A DNA stretch of 64,000 nt, taken from positions 2,728,001 through 2,792,000 of the forward strand of contig OY764876.1 in the NCBI GenBank assembly GCA_963668595.1, in the 5' to 3' direction. Source of the stretch: GWE2-42-39 sp963668595 (GTDB lineage: Bacteria > Bacteroidota > Bacteroidia > Bacteroidales > Prolixibacteraceae). Each line of letters starts with the position of its first letter. The stretch's first letter is position 1. A program made the translations under genes and the position numbers. Below are positions 46,632 through 56,051 of this stretch, piece after piece. Below the pieces are notes generated by a model, which did not search any database, had not been told where the DNA came from, and was given only the letters and a program-made list of their open reading frames with translations.

Positions 46632-47107
46632 AAATGAAACCGTTAAGAAATTGGATCTACAACAAACTGGATCTACACAAACGAATTTATCAACTAAAAG
46701 GCAACCCAAGCCATATTGCAAGAGGTTACTCACTGGGACTTTTTATCGGACTAATGCCACTCGTTGGCATAAAAGCCTTTATTGCAGTTGCCATTGCATC
46801 GATACTAAAATGGAACAAACTTGCCGCGACCATCGGCGTTTTTCATACCAATCCTCTGACGGCTCCATTTCTATTCAGCATCACTTATTGGTTAGGAAAA
46901 CCTTTTACCGGCGCCCATACACCGCTTCCGACAGACAATCTGTTTTCATCTGAATCGATCCGGATTATGCTCGGGAATGGCTGGGACATGTTTTTGTCAA
47001 TGTGGGTAGGAGGCTTCCTCCTCGGTATTCCACTGGCATTTGTCAGTTATCATCTTCTCTATTTTTCTATTAAGCGAATCAGTAAACAAAAAGCTCATAC
47101 ATCATGA
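46628..47107 (+). CDS. DUF2062 membrane protein
   Basis: A 159-residue protein matching DUF2062: RGYSLGLFIGLMPLVGIKAF, then the diagnostic FHTNPLTAPFLFSITYWLG and a C-terminal membrane helix (about 123-146). Family members are small inner-membrane proteins often found fused to or next to glycosyltransferases or lipid-modifying genes; no activity is established. It overlaps the preceding and following genes by 4 bases (ATGA), showing tight translational coupling within this operon. Confidence 0.87.
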   Translation: MKMKPLRNWIYNKLDLHKRIYQLKGNPSHIARGYSLGLFIGLMPLVGIKAFIAVAIASILKWNKLAATIGVFHTNPLTAPFLFSITYWLGKPFTGAHTPLPTDNLFSSESIRIMLGNGWDMFLSMWVGGFLLGIPLAFVSYHLLYFSIKRISKQKAHTS

Positions 47108-47904
47108 CAACAAGAACAGAACTATTCACCCTGATTACCGGAGCAAGTACCGGTTTAGGCCGGGAATTGGCACGCGAATGCGCCCGTCTAAGAATGAACC
47201 TGATACTGGTTTCACTTCCCAACGAAGGGTTAGCTGAACTTTCAACACAACTTTCGATTCGCTATCAGATAGATGTCAACTATTATGAAACCGATCTGAC
47301 CAACCGGTCAGATCTGGAAAAGCTTGGCAACTGGATCCGAACAAACTTTTCAGTCAATACAGTTATCAATAATGCAGGGATTGGTGGTACTCAGGCGTTC
47401 GACAATGCGTCAACAGATTACCTCGACCGGTTAATCCAATTAAATATTCGTGCGACATCCTTGCTTACCCGTATCATGATTCCGGAATTAAAGATGCACC
47501 GTCGTGCCTATATTTTAAATGTATCAAGCATGGCCGCTTTTTCTCCTCTCCCTTACAAAACAGTTTATCCCGCCTCCAAAGCATTTATCTATCATTTCAC
47601 AAGAGGTTTGAAAGCGGAACTGCGACATACATCCATTCGCGTAAGTGTGGTCAACCCCGGTCCCATCGCCACAAATGCCGATGTGATGCGCCGCATTCAG
47701 CAACAAGGTTTTCTTGGGCGGCTAACACTTCTGCCAACTCCGGTGATTGCCCGCATTGCCATCCGCCACATGATGCGCGGCAAAGCGGTTATTGTTCCCG
47801 GATTTCTAAATAAAGTAAACAGACTGCTATTTCAGATTATCCCGTCCAGCATTCGTCTTTCAATGAGCAGTCACATTATTCAACGTGAATTAAATAGAGC
47901 GTAA
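47104..47904 (+). CDS. Short-chain dehydrogenase/reductase
   Basis: A 266-residue classical SDR. Cofactor motif TGASTGLGRE (12-21), NNAG at 89-92, catalytic Ser near 141, Tyr155 and Lys159 in YPASK. It resembles the DltE/YqjQ-like SDRs that reduce keto or aldehyde groups on lipidic substrates, but the substrate is not readable. It starts inside the stop of the DUF2062 gene and is followed after 1 base by an extended SDR, so two reductases are made together. Confidence 0.92.
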   Translation: MTTRTELFTLITGASTGLGRELARECARLRMNLILVSLPNEGLAELSTQLSIRYQIDVNYYETDLTNRSDLEKLGNWIRTNFSVNTVINNAGIGGTQAFDNASTDYLDRLIQLNIRATSLLTRIMIPELKMHRRAYILNVSSMAAFSPLPYKTVYPASKAFIYHFTRGLKAELRHTSIRVSVVNPGPIATNADVMRRIQQQGFLGRLTLLPTPVIARIAIRHMMRGKAVIVPGFLNKVNRLLFQIIPSSIRLSMSSHIIQRELNRA

Positions 47905-47905
47905 C

Positions 47906-48892
47906 ATGAAAAAAGTTCTAGTTACCGGAGCCAACGGTTTTTTGGCCAGCAACCTGATCCGCGAATTGCTTTATGCCGGATACGATGTACGGGGAATGGT
48001 TCGGGAAGGAAGCAATTTACTCTCACTAAAACGGGCAGAATTTGAACTATTTACCGGTGACATAAGCAAACAATCCGACATAAGAGCAGCCTGTTCCGGG
48101 TGTGAAATAGTTATCCATGTAGCGGCCGACACCCGACAATGGGCCACCCATCCCGAGGTATATCATCATATAAACGTTGAAGCAACTCGTCAACTATTAT
48201 CGGAAACCATGCGCCGCCATGCAGAACGATTTATTTTTGTAAGCACAGCCAATGCGTTCGATCCGGGAACAAAAAACAATCCAGGCACAGAAGATTCACC
48301 CTTCACCGCCAAAGGGAAATCGGGCTACATGCTTAGTAAATACAAGGCACAACAACTGGTACTGGAAGAACACAGACACAGTGGATTTCCAATTATTGTT
48401 GTCAATCCGACGTTTATGCTTGGAAAACACGATGCCAAGCCCAGTTCCGGACAAATTATTTTGATGGCTCATCAGAAAAAAACAATGGGTTATCCCTCCG
48501 GTGGAAAAAACTTTGTACACGTGCAGGATGTTGCACAAGGAATTGTTAATTCCATTGAAATAGGAAGACCTGGCGAAGCCTATTTACTAGCCAATGAAAA
48601 CCTGAGCTATCAGGAATTTTTCGAAAAATTGAGATCCATTCACGGTTCTCCGGAAAAACTATTTCACATTCCAAAAGCAATAATACAACTGGCAGGAGAA
48701 GCAGGACAAATATATCAGAACGTGTTGGGCAGAACCAGCAAACTTGATCGCACCAATGCCCGTCTGCTCTGTATTGACAACTATTATTCTCCAGCCAAAG
48801 CAATAAAAGAGCTAAATATGCCACAAACGCCTGTTTCAAAAGCGATTTCTGACGCACTGGAATGGTTCGGACAATACGGCTATCTTTCATGA
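47906..48892 (+). CDS. NAD-dependent epimerase/dehydratase-family protein (extended SDR)
   Basis: A 328-residue extended SDR with GANGFLASN (8-16) and YMLSK (Tyr141, Lys145). The overall pattern (VTGANGFLASNLIRELL, VHVAADTRQW) places it near dihydroflavonol-4-reductase / 3-beta-hydroxysteroid-dehydrogenase-like proteins, which act on alcohol or keto groups of sugars, flavonoids or sterols. The neighbouring START-like protein and the classical SDR point to a hydrophobic substrate, which is inference only. Confidence 0.9.
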   Translation: MKKVLVTGANGFLASNLIRELLYAGYDVRGMVREGSNLLSLKRAEFELFTGDISKQSDIRAACSGCEIVIHVAADTRQWATHPEVYHHINVEATRQLLSETMRRHAERFIFVSTANAFDPGTKNNPGTEDSPFTAKGKSGYMLSKYKAQQLVLEEHRHSGFPIIVVNPTFMLGKHDAKPSSGQIILMAHQKKTMGYPSGGKNFVHVQDVAQGIVNSIEIGRPGEAYLLANENLSYQEFFEKLRSIHGSPEKLFHIPKAIIQLAGEAGQIYQNVLGRTSKLDRTNARLLCIDNYYSPAKAIKELNMPQTPVSKAISDALEWFGQYGYLS

Positions 48893-48929
48893 CGCATATT
48901 TTTTATACATTCGTAAAAAACAAGAACTC

Positions 48930-50018
48930 ATGAAGCTTCAAGCACGAGCCGATAGCCTGATCATCAAATATGTTTCCATGTTTGTTATACTGAACGGAAT
49001 TCATTATTTATACAAGAATTACGATCGGACGTACGATAGCCTGTGGCAATATGATTGGAGGGGAATACTATTTCATGTTTTCTTTATTTTCTTTGGATGG
49101 ATCATTTGGGAAACAGGCTTACTAATAACCAAGGCAACCAACTGGCAAATCAGGAAAAGTCATCTTCAAAAATTTCAGTTCCTGATTTTAGGTTTCGTTC
49201 TAATTTGTTTCGGACTACTATTTACTCTCGTTTACGGGCAAATTTACTACCATTTATTTTTTGTACATTTTAACCTCCAGCATTTATGGGCCGACTACCA
49301 ACCTCTGGATAGGGATTTGCTCGTTATCATGTTCATCATATATCTGATTATTATTGGGTTTCACGCATTCATTCATTACTACCAGAATTGGAAGGAAGCG
49401 GAACTTACAGCAGAACGACTCCAAAAAGAAAACATCCGCTCCCGCTATGAAACGCTGAAACATCAGATCGATCCGCATTTCTTCTTTAACAGTCTGAGCG
49501 TACTGACTTCGTTGGTTTACAAAGATGCCGATAAATCAGCCGCCTACATTGCACAGCTTTCCAGAATGTATCGATATATTCTGGAAGGAAAAGACCAAAC
49601 CGTAGTACCACTCGAACAGGAGCTCGAGTTTCTGAATTCGTATATTTTCCTGATGTCGGTAAGACACGGAGACAGCATTCGATTTGAAGTGCAAATCAGT
49701 GAAGAAACCCGCAATTTGACTTTTATTCCGAAAAACTCACTACAAATGCTTGCAGAAAATGCGGTCAAACACAACCGTTTTTCGCAGCAATCGCCACTAT
49801 TAGTACGTGTTTATGAAGATGAGGATTTTATCAAAATAATAAATAATCTGGATCGGCGCGAACTAATAGAGTGCCCATCGGGAATTGGTCTTGAAAATAT
49901 CAGAAAACGCTACCAACTCATTTCTGAAAAAGAAATTGAACTAGAAGAAACTGCTTTTACATTTTGTGTCAAACTACCGAAACTAAGCAAACGTGAGCTT
50001 AAAAATATTGATTTTTGA
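48930..50018 (+). CDS. LytS/YehU-type sensor histidine kinase
   Basis: A 362-residue kinase with four transmembrane helices (about 14-31, 45-66, 83-111, 129-150), a short linker coiled coil and the His_kinase domain: phospho-acceptor His183 in LKHQIDPHFFFNSLS, N-box QMLAENAVKHNRF and a degenerate ATP-binding end with GIGLENIRKRY. No extracellular sensor domain, so it senses through the membrane. It overlaps the LytTR response regulator gene by 26 bases and lies 37 bases after the epimerase gene. Confidence 0.93.
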   Translation: MKLQARADSLIIKYVSMFVILNGIHYLYKNYDRTYDSLWQYDWRGILFHVFFIFFGWIIWETGLLITKATNWQIRKSHLQKFQFLILGFVLICFGLLFTLVYGQIYYHLFFVHFNLQHLWADYQPLDRDLLVIMFIIYLIIIGFHAFIHYYQNWKEAELTAERLQKENIRSRYETLKHQIDPHFFFNSLSVLTSLVYKDADKSAAYIAQLSRMYRYILEGKDQTVVPLEQELEFLNSYIFLMSVRHGDSIRFEVQISEETRNLTFIPKNSLQMLAENAVKHNRFSQQSPLLVRVYEDEDFIKIINNLDRRELIECPSGIGLENIRKRYQLISEKEIELEETAFTFCVKLPKLSKRELKNIDF

Positions 50019-50763
50019 AGACGAGAAACTTTCAGCAGAGCACCTGGAAAAATTAGTTCTACAGTACAATACTGACATTGAAATACTAAATATTATCGAG
50101 TCAGTTCGATCCGGTGTTGAATGGTTCAGCAAATCCAGACAATTGCCCGATTTGATTCTGATGGACATCCAGCTTTCCGATGGTTCCTGCTTTGAACTCT
50201 TTCGAAAAATTAATATTGACATTCCTGTTATTTTTACAACTGCTTTCAACGAATATGCTTTGCAGGCATTTAAAGTTAACAGCGTTGATTATTTGCTCAA
50301 ACCTATCGTTTTTGAAGAGCTAAAAGAGGCCATCGACAAATACAAAAAAAACACTCAACGGATAATCCCCGACCCTGTTCAATACTACGAACAACTGTAT
50401 CAGCATATTCACGCAAACAGTCAGTATAAAAAGAGATTACTAATCAAGATTGGCGATCAATTGAAGCATATCAATGTCGAAGATATTGCCTATTTTATTT
50501 TTCAGGAAGGACTGAGTCACGCAGTAACTTTTTCGAACCACTCGTATCCTCTGGATTATTCGCTGGATGAACTGGAGCGACTTATTGATCCATCTGTTTT
50601 TTTCAGAGTAAACAGACAATGTATTGTCCGCCCCGAAGCAATTGAAAAAATACATAGTTACTTCAATAATCGCCTAAAAATTAACCTGCGCCCAGCTCAA
50701 CAAGACGCAGTCATTGTCAGCCGCGAACGGGTAGCTGACTTCAAAACATGGCTGGATAACTGA
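49993..50763 (+). CDS. LytTR-family response regulator
   Basis: A 256-residue regulator: receiver domain (1-120) with acidic pocket Asp10/Glu11 and phospho-acceptor Asp58 in LILMDIQLSDG, then a LytTR DNA-binding domain (about 150-250) with the ISHAV-like GLSHAVTFSNHSYPLDYSLD and NRQCIVRPEAIEKIHS. Paired with the overlapping kinase gene it forms a two-component system, probably controlling this same operon. Its stop codon directly abuts the stop codon of atpG on the other strand. Confidence 0.93.
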   Translation: MSLKILIFEDEKLSAEHLEKLVLQYNTDIEILNIIESVRSGVEWFSKSRQLPDLILMDIQLSDGSCFELFRKINIDIPVIFTTAFNEYALQAFKVNSVDYLLKPIVFEELKEAIDKYKKNTQRIIPDPVQYYEQLYQHIHANSQYKKRLLIKIGDQLKHINVEDIAYFIFQEGLSHAVTFSNHSYPLDYSLDELERLIDPSVFFRVNRQCIVRPEAIEKIHSYFNNRLKINLRPAQQDAVIVSRERVADFKTWLDN

Positions 50764-51645
50764 TTAGCCGTTCAGTGCTTCGGCCCCGTTGGTTACCTCC
50801 AGAATTTCGTTGGTAATTGCTGCCTGGCGAGCTTTGTTGAAAGTAAGTGTCAGCTCACGAATTAAGTCAGTCGCATTATCAGTTGCTTTGTGCATAGCCG
50901 TCATGCGCGCTCCATGTTCTGCCGCATTCGAATCGAGCAATGCTTTGTAGAACTGGATTCTCAACGATCGGGGAATCAATTCATGAACGATGTACTCTTT
51001 GGATGGTTCGTAAATGAAATCAAAATTGGTGGTTTCAAAACCACTTTCTTTCGTTGGTTCAACCGGCAAAAATTGTTCAGTAGTAACAATTTGTACCGCT
51101 GCATTTTTAAACCGGTTATACACCAGTTCAACACGGTCATATTTTCCGGCAGCAAACTGACTCATTATTAATGAAGAAATAGACGAAGATGATTCAAAAT
51201 TCAGATTATCGTACACCTCATTGTGGGACTGAACCATCGGCAATTTATTACTTCGAATATATTTTTCAGCTTGTTTACCAATTGGCATAAACCAAAGTTT
51301 GCCGTTTTTAAGCTGGCGGGAATATTTCATGGCAACCAACTCAACGGCCTGTTTATTAATATTCGAATTGAAAGCACCACAAAGTCCCCGGTTCGAATTG
51401 ATCATCACAATCAACACACGCTCCGGTTCCGGCTGGCGGGTATAAACTGAATCTTCCGCACTTTCGAGACTCGCACTGAGTGTCCCTAATATTTCCTGTA
51501 ACTTATTGGCATAAGGCCTGATTTGCAAAATAGCATCCTGCGCTTTTTTTAATTTAGCCGCCGACACCATTTTCATCGCACTAGTTACCTGCTTCGTAGT
51601 TTTTACCGAAGCAATTCGGATACGGATTTCTTTTAAGTTTGCCAT
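50764..51645 (-). CDS. atpG: ATP synthase F1 gamma subunit
   Basis: A 293-residue central-stalk subunit. The N-terminal rotor helix (NLKEIRIRIASVKTTKQVTSAMKMV) and the C-terminal helix (RMTAMHKATDNATDLIRELTLTFNKARQ) flank a Rossmann-like middle (VLIVMINSNRGLCGAFN). It is the last gene of the atp operon here; no atpD or atpC follows, as in other Bacteroidota where these are encoded elsewhere. Confidence 0.96.
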   Translation of the reverse strand: MANLKEIRIRIASVKTTKQVTSAMKMVSAAKLKKAQDAILQIRPYANKLQEILGTLSASLESAEDSVYTRQPEPERVLIVMINSNRGLCGAFNSNINKQAVELVAMKYSRQLKNGKLWFMPIGKQAEKYIRSNKLPMVQSHNEVYDNLNFESSSSISSLIMSQFAAGKYDRVELVYNRFKNAAVQIVTTEQFLPVEPTKESGFETTNFDFIYEPSKEYIVHELIPRSLRIQFYKALLDSNAAEHGARMTAMHKATDNATDLIRELTLTFNKARQAAITNEILEVTNGAEALNG

Positions 51646-51713
51646 CAGAGAATATCAATAAACTGTTGGTATTCGGAAAACTATCGTCCAAATACCAACA
51701 GGAATGTTCCTAT

Positions 51714-53291
51714 TTATTTAAAACGTTCGGCAACCTCAGCTGCAGCTTTCTCAATTGCCTGCGTTTCTTTTTCTGTAAGCACTCCTTTCCGAAGTTCTTC
51801 CAGCGTTTCTTTATATTGCATTTCCATCAGTTCGATGAAATCGCGCTCAAATGCTTTCACTTTAGTAACCGGCACATTACGCAACAACTCTTTTGTTCCG
51901 CAATAAATAATGGCCACCTGGTGTTCCACTCTCACAGGCGCATATTGTCCTTGTTTCAGAATTTCCACATTTTTGCGGCCTTTATCGAGTACGCGCATGG
52001 TGGCAGCATCCAGATCGGAACCAAACTTCGAGAAAGCTTCCAGCTCGCGGAATTGCGCCTGGTCGAGTTTCAATGTTCCGGCAATTTTCTTCATCGCTTT
52101 AATCTGAGCATTTCCCCCTACACGCGAAACCGAAATACCCACGTTAATCGCAGGGCGAACTCCCGAGTTAAACAGGTTCGATTCAAGGAAAATCTGCCCG
52201 TCGGTAATCGAAATTACGTTAGTTGGAATGTATGCCGAAACGTCGCCGGCCTGTGTTTCAATAATTGGTAATGCGGTTAACGAGCCACCACCTTTTACAC
52301 GTCCTTTCAAACTTTCTGGCAGGTCGTTCATCTGAGCAGCAATTTCGTCGGAGTTGATTACTTTGGCAGCACGTTCCAACAAACGAGAGTGCAAATAGAA
52401 TACATCACCCGGATACGCCTCACGACCCGGCGGACGACGCAGCAACAACGACACTTCGCGGTATGAAACAGCCTGTTTCGACAAGTCATCATAAATAATC
52501 AAAGCATGACGCCCCGTATCGCGAAAATATTCTCCGATTGATGCTCCGGCATACGGTGCATAAAACTGAAGAGCAGCCGGGTCTGATGCTGTAGCCGATA
52601 CAATTACAGTGTAGTCCATTGCACCATGTTTTTCAAGCGTGTGTGCCAGGTTGGCTACTGTAGAACCTTTTTGTCCCACTGCTACATAAATACAATACAC
52701 AGGATTTCCTTCTTCAAAATTTTTCCGCTGATTAATAATTGTATCAATGGCTACTGCTGTTTTTCCCGTTTGACGGTCACCAATAATCAACTCGCGCTGC
52801 CCACGCCCAATCGGAATCATGGCATCGATGGCTTTGATACCTGTTTGCAACGGTTGAGTTACCGGCTGACGATAAATTACACCGGGAGCCTTACGCTCCA
52901 GCGGCATCTCAAACTTTTCGCCAGTAATGGCTCCTTTCCCGTCAATGGGTTCGCCAATGGTATTGATTACACGTCCCAACACTCCATCACCAACTTCAAT
53001 CGAAGCAATACGACGTAGTCGTTTCACGGTGTCGCCTTCTTTAATATACTCCGAAAGCCCCAGCAACACTGCACCTACATTATCTTCCTCCAGGTTCAGA
53101 ACAATTCCTTTTACACCGCAATCGAACTCAATCATTTCGTTCGATTCAACATTCGACAATCCATAAATGCGGGCAATTCCGTCGCCCACCTGAAGAACCG
53201 TTCCCACTTCTTCGAGTTCGGCTTCCGACTTAAATCCTTCGAGTTGTTGTTTCAGTATCTGCGATACTTCAGCAGGTTTTATATCAGCCAT
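51714..53291 (-). CDS. atpA: ATP synthase F1 alpha subunit
   Basis: A 525-residue non-catalytic nucleotide-binding subunit with Walker A GDRQTGKTAV, the arginine-finger region SVSRVGGNAQIKAMK and DDLSKQAVSYREVSLLLRRPPGREAYPGDVFYLHSRLLERAAK. Standard length. It lies between atpH (22 bases) and atpG (68 bases). Confidence 0.98.
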   Translation of the reverse strand: MADIKPAEVSQILKQQLEGFKSEAELEEVGTVLQVGDGIARIYGLSNVESNEMIEFDCGVKGIVLNLEEDNVGAVLLGLSEYIKEGDTVKRLRRIASIEVGDGVLGRVINTIGEPIDGKGAITGEKFEMPLERKAPGVIYRQPVTQPLQTGIKAIDAMIPIGRGQRELIIGDRQTGKTAVAIDTIINQRKNFEEGNPVYCIYVAVGQKGSTVANLAHTLEKHGAMDYTVIVSATASDPAALQFYAPYAGASIGEYFRDTGRHALIIYDDLSKQAVSYREVSLLLRRPPGREAYPGDVFYLHSRLLERAAKVINSDEIAAQMNDLPESLKGRVKGGGSLTALPIIETQAGDVSAYIPTNVISITDGQIFLESNLFNSGVRPAINVGISVSRVGGNAQIKAMKKIAGTLKLDQAQFRELEAFSKFGSDLDAATMRVLDKGRKNVEILKQGQYAPVRVEHQVAIIYCGTKELLRNVPVTKVKAFERDFIELMEMQYKETLEELRKGVLTEKETQAIEKAAAEVAERFK

Positions 53292-53313
53292 CTTAAAATG
53301 TATTTTTCGTCGT

Positions 53314-53862
53314 TTATTTTATTTCAGTTTGAAGCAAAGCTTCTTTCACTTTGCGCAGTCGCGAAGCCACACTGGCATCAAACTGCTGATCATTAACACG
53401 TAATATGAAGCCACCAATCAAGTCCGGATTTACTTTTTGCGAGGTCTCAACGGGCGCATTGAATTCTTTCTCCAACATTGTTTTAATCTGAGTCAATGCA
53501 TTATCACTTAATTCCGAAGCACTGGTTATCACCGCAGTTCGGATGCCTTGCTCCTGCCGGATTAATTGTAAAAAATTGCGACAAATACCAGGAATATGAA
53601 CTTCCCGCTTATTACTGATTATCAGATTAAGAAAACGCAGACTTGTTTCGTGCAGATGATTGGCAAAAATTGCACGCATCGCTTTTTCTTTCTGCGATGC
53701 TTTTACAACCGGACTTTCGAGCAACAGCACAAAATCAGCACTCGTTTGAGCAACCGAAAGCACCAATTCCATGTCCGATTTTAAACGGACGGCAAGTTGT
53801 TTTTCCTGCGCCAGTTCAAAAAAAGCTTTGGCGTATCTGACCGTTATCTTACTTTGATCCAT
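53314..53862 (-). CDS. atpH: ATP synthase F1 delta subunit (OSCP)
   Basis: A 182-residue stator subunit with the typical helical N-terminus (VRYAKAFFELAQEKQ) and the C-terminal VNPDLIGGFILRVNDQQFDASV. It joins F1 to the peripheral stalk. The start is 3 bases after the atpF stop, indicating coupled translation. Confidence 0.94.
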   Translation of the reverse strand: MDQSKITVRYAKAFFELAQEKQLAVRLKSDMELVLSVAQTSADFVLLLESPVVKASQKEKAMRAIFANHLHETSLRFLNLIISNKREVHIPGICRNFLQLIRQEQGIRTAVITSASELSDNALTQIKTMLEKEFNAPVETSQKVNPDLIGGFILRVNDQQFDASVASRLRKVKEALLQTEIK

Positions 53863-53865
53863 AGC

Positions 53866-54360
53866 TTATTGCAATTTCACTTCTTTCAGAAGATTATCCA
53901 CCAATGCTTCCTGTTCTTTCCGATCTTTCAATTCATTGCGAAGCACTTTTTCAGCAACAGCCACCGACAATTCGGCTACCTGTTGCTTGATCTCGTTGAT
54001 TGCCGAAGCTTTTTCATTTTGAATAAGCATACGAGCATTTTCAATACTTTTGCGGGCTTCGGCGTTAGCCATATCCCGTGCTTCAGCGATAATTTTTTCT
54101 TTGATGTCGCGTGCCTCTTTTAGTATCTGATCTTTTTCGCGACGAGCTTCCGCAATAATTTTGTCGTTATCAGCTTTCAGTCCTTCTACATCTTTTCTTG
54201 CTTTGTCGGCAGCATTCAATGCATCAGCAATCGATGTTTCTCGATCTTTTAATGCATTCATGATTGGCTTCCATGCAAATTTGCGCAGGATCAGAAAAAC
54301 GATGGTGAACGAAAGCGCCATCCAAAACAACAATCCTATTCCCGGGGTTACTAGTTCCAT
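53866..54360 (-). CDS. atpF: ATP synthase F0 b subunit
   Basis: A 164-residue peripheral-stalk subunit: one N-terminal membrane helix (about 5-27) followed by a long, highly charged coiled coil with the family's ARDMANAEARKSIENARMLI region. It is separated from atpE by 185 bases holding an AT-rich repeat and a hairpin, unlike the tight spacing of the downstream genes. Confidence 0.94.
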   Translation of the reverse strand: MELVTPGIGLLFWMALSFTIVFLILRKFAWKPIMNALKDRETSIADALNAADKARKDVEGLKADNDKIIAEARREKDQILKEARDIKEKIIAEARDMANAEARKSIENARMLIQNEKASAINEIKQQVAELSVAVAEKVLRNELKDRKEQEALVDNLLKEVKLQ

Positions 54361-54370
54361 ATCAGTGTGT

Positions 54371-54472
54371 AAATTTCAAATTCAAAATTCCAAATCCCAT
54401 GTTTTAAATTCCAAATCTCCAAAAGCAACCGCATTCAGCATTTAAAATTCAAAACTTTAAATTTCAAATTCC
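54371..54472. repeat. AT-rich quasi-repeat block in the atpE-atpF spacer
   Basis: Two exact 12-base direct repeats are nested here: AAATTTCAAATT at 54371-54382 and 54459-54470, and AAATTCCAAATC at 54385-54396 and 54406-54417, embedded in similar near-copies. The block has the look of short decayed repeats rather than a coding or structured element. Confidence 0.6.
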
Positions 54473-54500
54473 TCTTCATTTTTGCTGAGGAATCGGAAGA

Positions 54501-54540
54501 AAGCCCCGTGATACGGCCAACCGCCAGTATCCGGGGTTTT
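54501..54540 (-). terminator. Hairpin after atpE
   Basis: On the minus strand AACCCCG-GATAC pairs with GTATC-CGGGGCTT across a short loop, with one or two bulged bases. It lies 6 bases after the atpE stop and could attenuate transcription into atpF or stabilise the 3' end of an atpB-atpE message. Confidence 0.55.
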
Positions 54541-54545
54541 CGTAA

Positions 54546-54830
54546 TTAAAGTACGAGAACAAGCAAACAAACTACTACAGCGAAAAGGGCAACCCCTTCC
54601 ACAAAAGCAGCTGTCAGGATCATATTCGAACGGATGTCGCCCGCTGCTTCTGGCTGACGAGCCACAGCTTCCATAGCAGAACCTCCAATTCGTCCGATCC
54701 CCAAGCCTGCACCTACTACGGCCAAACCAGCACCCAAACCAGCGCCTAATGCACCAATTCCATGAGCTGCGCCTAAATTGGCAGCCTCGGTAGCTACTTG
54801 TAACAGTACGGTTAAAATTGCTGATAACAT
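54546..54830 (-). CDS. atpE: ATP synthase F0 c subunit
   Basis: A 94-residue rotor-ring subunit: two membrane helices around the polar loop ARQPEA (57-62), with the ion-binding Glu78 in AFVEGVALF. A Gly, not Ser or Thr, follows the Glu, which argues for protons rather than sodium. The chain has about 20 extra residues at its N-terminus before the first glycine-rich helix, a common feature in Bacteroidota. Directly followed by a hairpin. Confidence 0.95.
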   Translation of the reverse strand: MLSAILTVLLQVATEAANLGAAHGIGALGAGLGAGLAVVGAGLGIGRIGGSAMEAVARQPEAAGDIRSNMILTAAFVEGVALFAVVVCLLVLVL

Positions 54831-54890
54831 AGCTTAAAATTTAAAATTTATATTCCTCTTGCCGGTTTCCCGACCAATTATTCAATTTAA

Positions 54891-55994
54891 TTAATGATGC
54901 TCACCTTCTGGATGTTCCTCAATCGCCATTCCTATAAACACGGCCGAAAGCAAAGTAAAAACGAACGCTTGTACAAACGCAACCAGCAGTTCGAGACAAC
55001 TCATAAAAATGGTAAACAACAAAGTCGGTATTCCGACTCCAAATCCTGCAATAGGTTTGGTTTCGCCCACAAAAAATATCAGGCTGAAAAATGCCAAAGC
55101 AATAATATGTCCCGCCGTAATATTGGCAAACAAACGAACCATCAATGCAAAAGGCTTGGTAAATACGCCCAATAATTCAACAAATGGCATGATGGGCAAA
55201 GGAAATTTCAACCACCAGGGCACTCCGGGTGTGTTTATCATGTGTTTCCAATAATCTTTCCCTGCACTGATATTTGTGATAAGAAATGTACAAACAGCCA
55301 AAAACATCGTAATGGTAATATTTCCGGTAACATTGGCTCCTCCCGGAATAATCGGGACTAGTCCCAATAAATTATTCAGCAGAATAAAAAAGAATACCAT
55401 CAACAAATAGGGCAGATAGCGCTCGTATTTCTTTTCTCCGATTGAAGGACGAGCCACCTCATCGCGAATGAATACAATAACTGGCTCAATAAAGTTTTGC
55501 AAACCGGTTGGTGCTTGACCCTTGCGGCGCACGTAGGATTTCGCAACCGAAAGAAATACCCATAACATGATGGCCAGACTGAAAAATATAGCCACTACAT
55601 TTTTGGTAATCGAGAGGTCGAGCGGTAAGGCTGGTATTACCTGTCCCGATGAATCCAGTTCTACGATTTTCCCTTTATGTTCACCCTCTAAAGCTAGTCG
55701 AAACTGATTATAATCGCTGTGCCCGTGATGAAACTGAGAAGACATAAACGCGTGAAATCCGCTTTGCCGGCTATACAGAAACACGGGCAAAGGAAGAGCA
55801 ACATCGTGTCCTTTCCAGGTAAGAATATGCCAGTAATGCGAATCACCTATGTGTTCAAATATAAATTCACCGGCATTAAACTTCTCTGTAGCAGGAGCAG
55901 TGGTATGATTTTCTTCAGCAAAGCTTTGTTGAAACGAGATCAGGAATAAAAGAATTAATCCTATTCTAAGTATTCTTTGCATGGTATAATTCAT
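54891..55994 (-). CDS. atpB: ATP synthase F0 a subunit
   Basis: A 367-residue proton-channel subunit with a long N-terminal extension (about 150 residues, beginning with a signal-like hydrophobic stretch LRIGLILLFLISFQQSFA) before the membrane core. The conserved channel arginine is in FALMVRLFANITAGHIIAL. It precedes atpE by 60 bases. Two ATGs 4 codons apart are possible starts; the first is listed. Confidence 0.95.
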   Translation of the reverse strand: MNYTMQRILRIGLILLFLISFQQSFAEENHTTAPATEKFNAGEFIFEHIGDSHYWHILTWKGHDVALPLPVFLYSRQSGFHAFMSSQFHHGHSDYNQFRLALEGEHKGKIVELDSSGQVIPALPLDLSITKNVVAIFFSLAIMLWVFLSVAKSYVRRKGQAPTGLQNFIEPVIVFIRDEVARPSIGEKKYERYLPYLLMVFFFILLNNLLGLVPIIPGGANVTGNITITMFLAVCTFLITNISAGKDYWKHMINTPGVPWWLKFPLPIMPFVELLGVFTKPFALMVRLFANITAGHIIALAFFSLIFFVGETKPIAGFGVGIPTLLFTIFMSCLELLVAFVQAFVFTLLSAVFIGMAIEEHPEGEHH

Positions 55995-56051
55995 TAAAAA
56001 GCAGTAAGCACAAATTTAACTTTTTTTCTTTTGGGCACGAAGAACGAAGCA

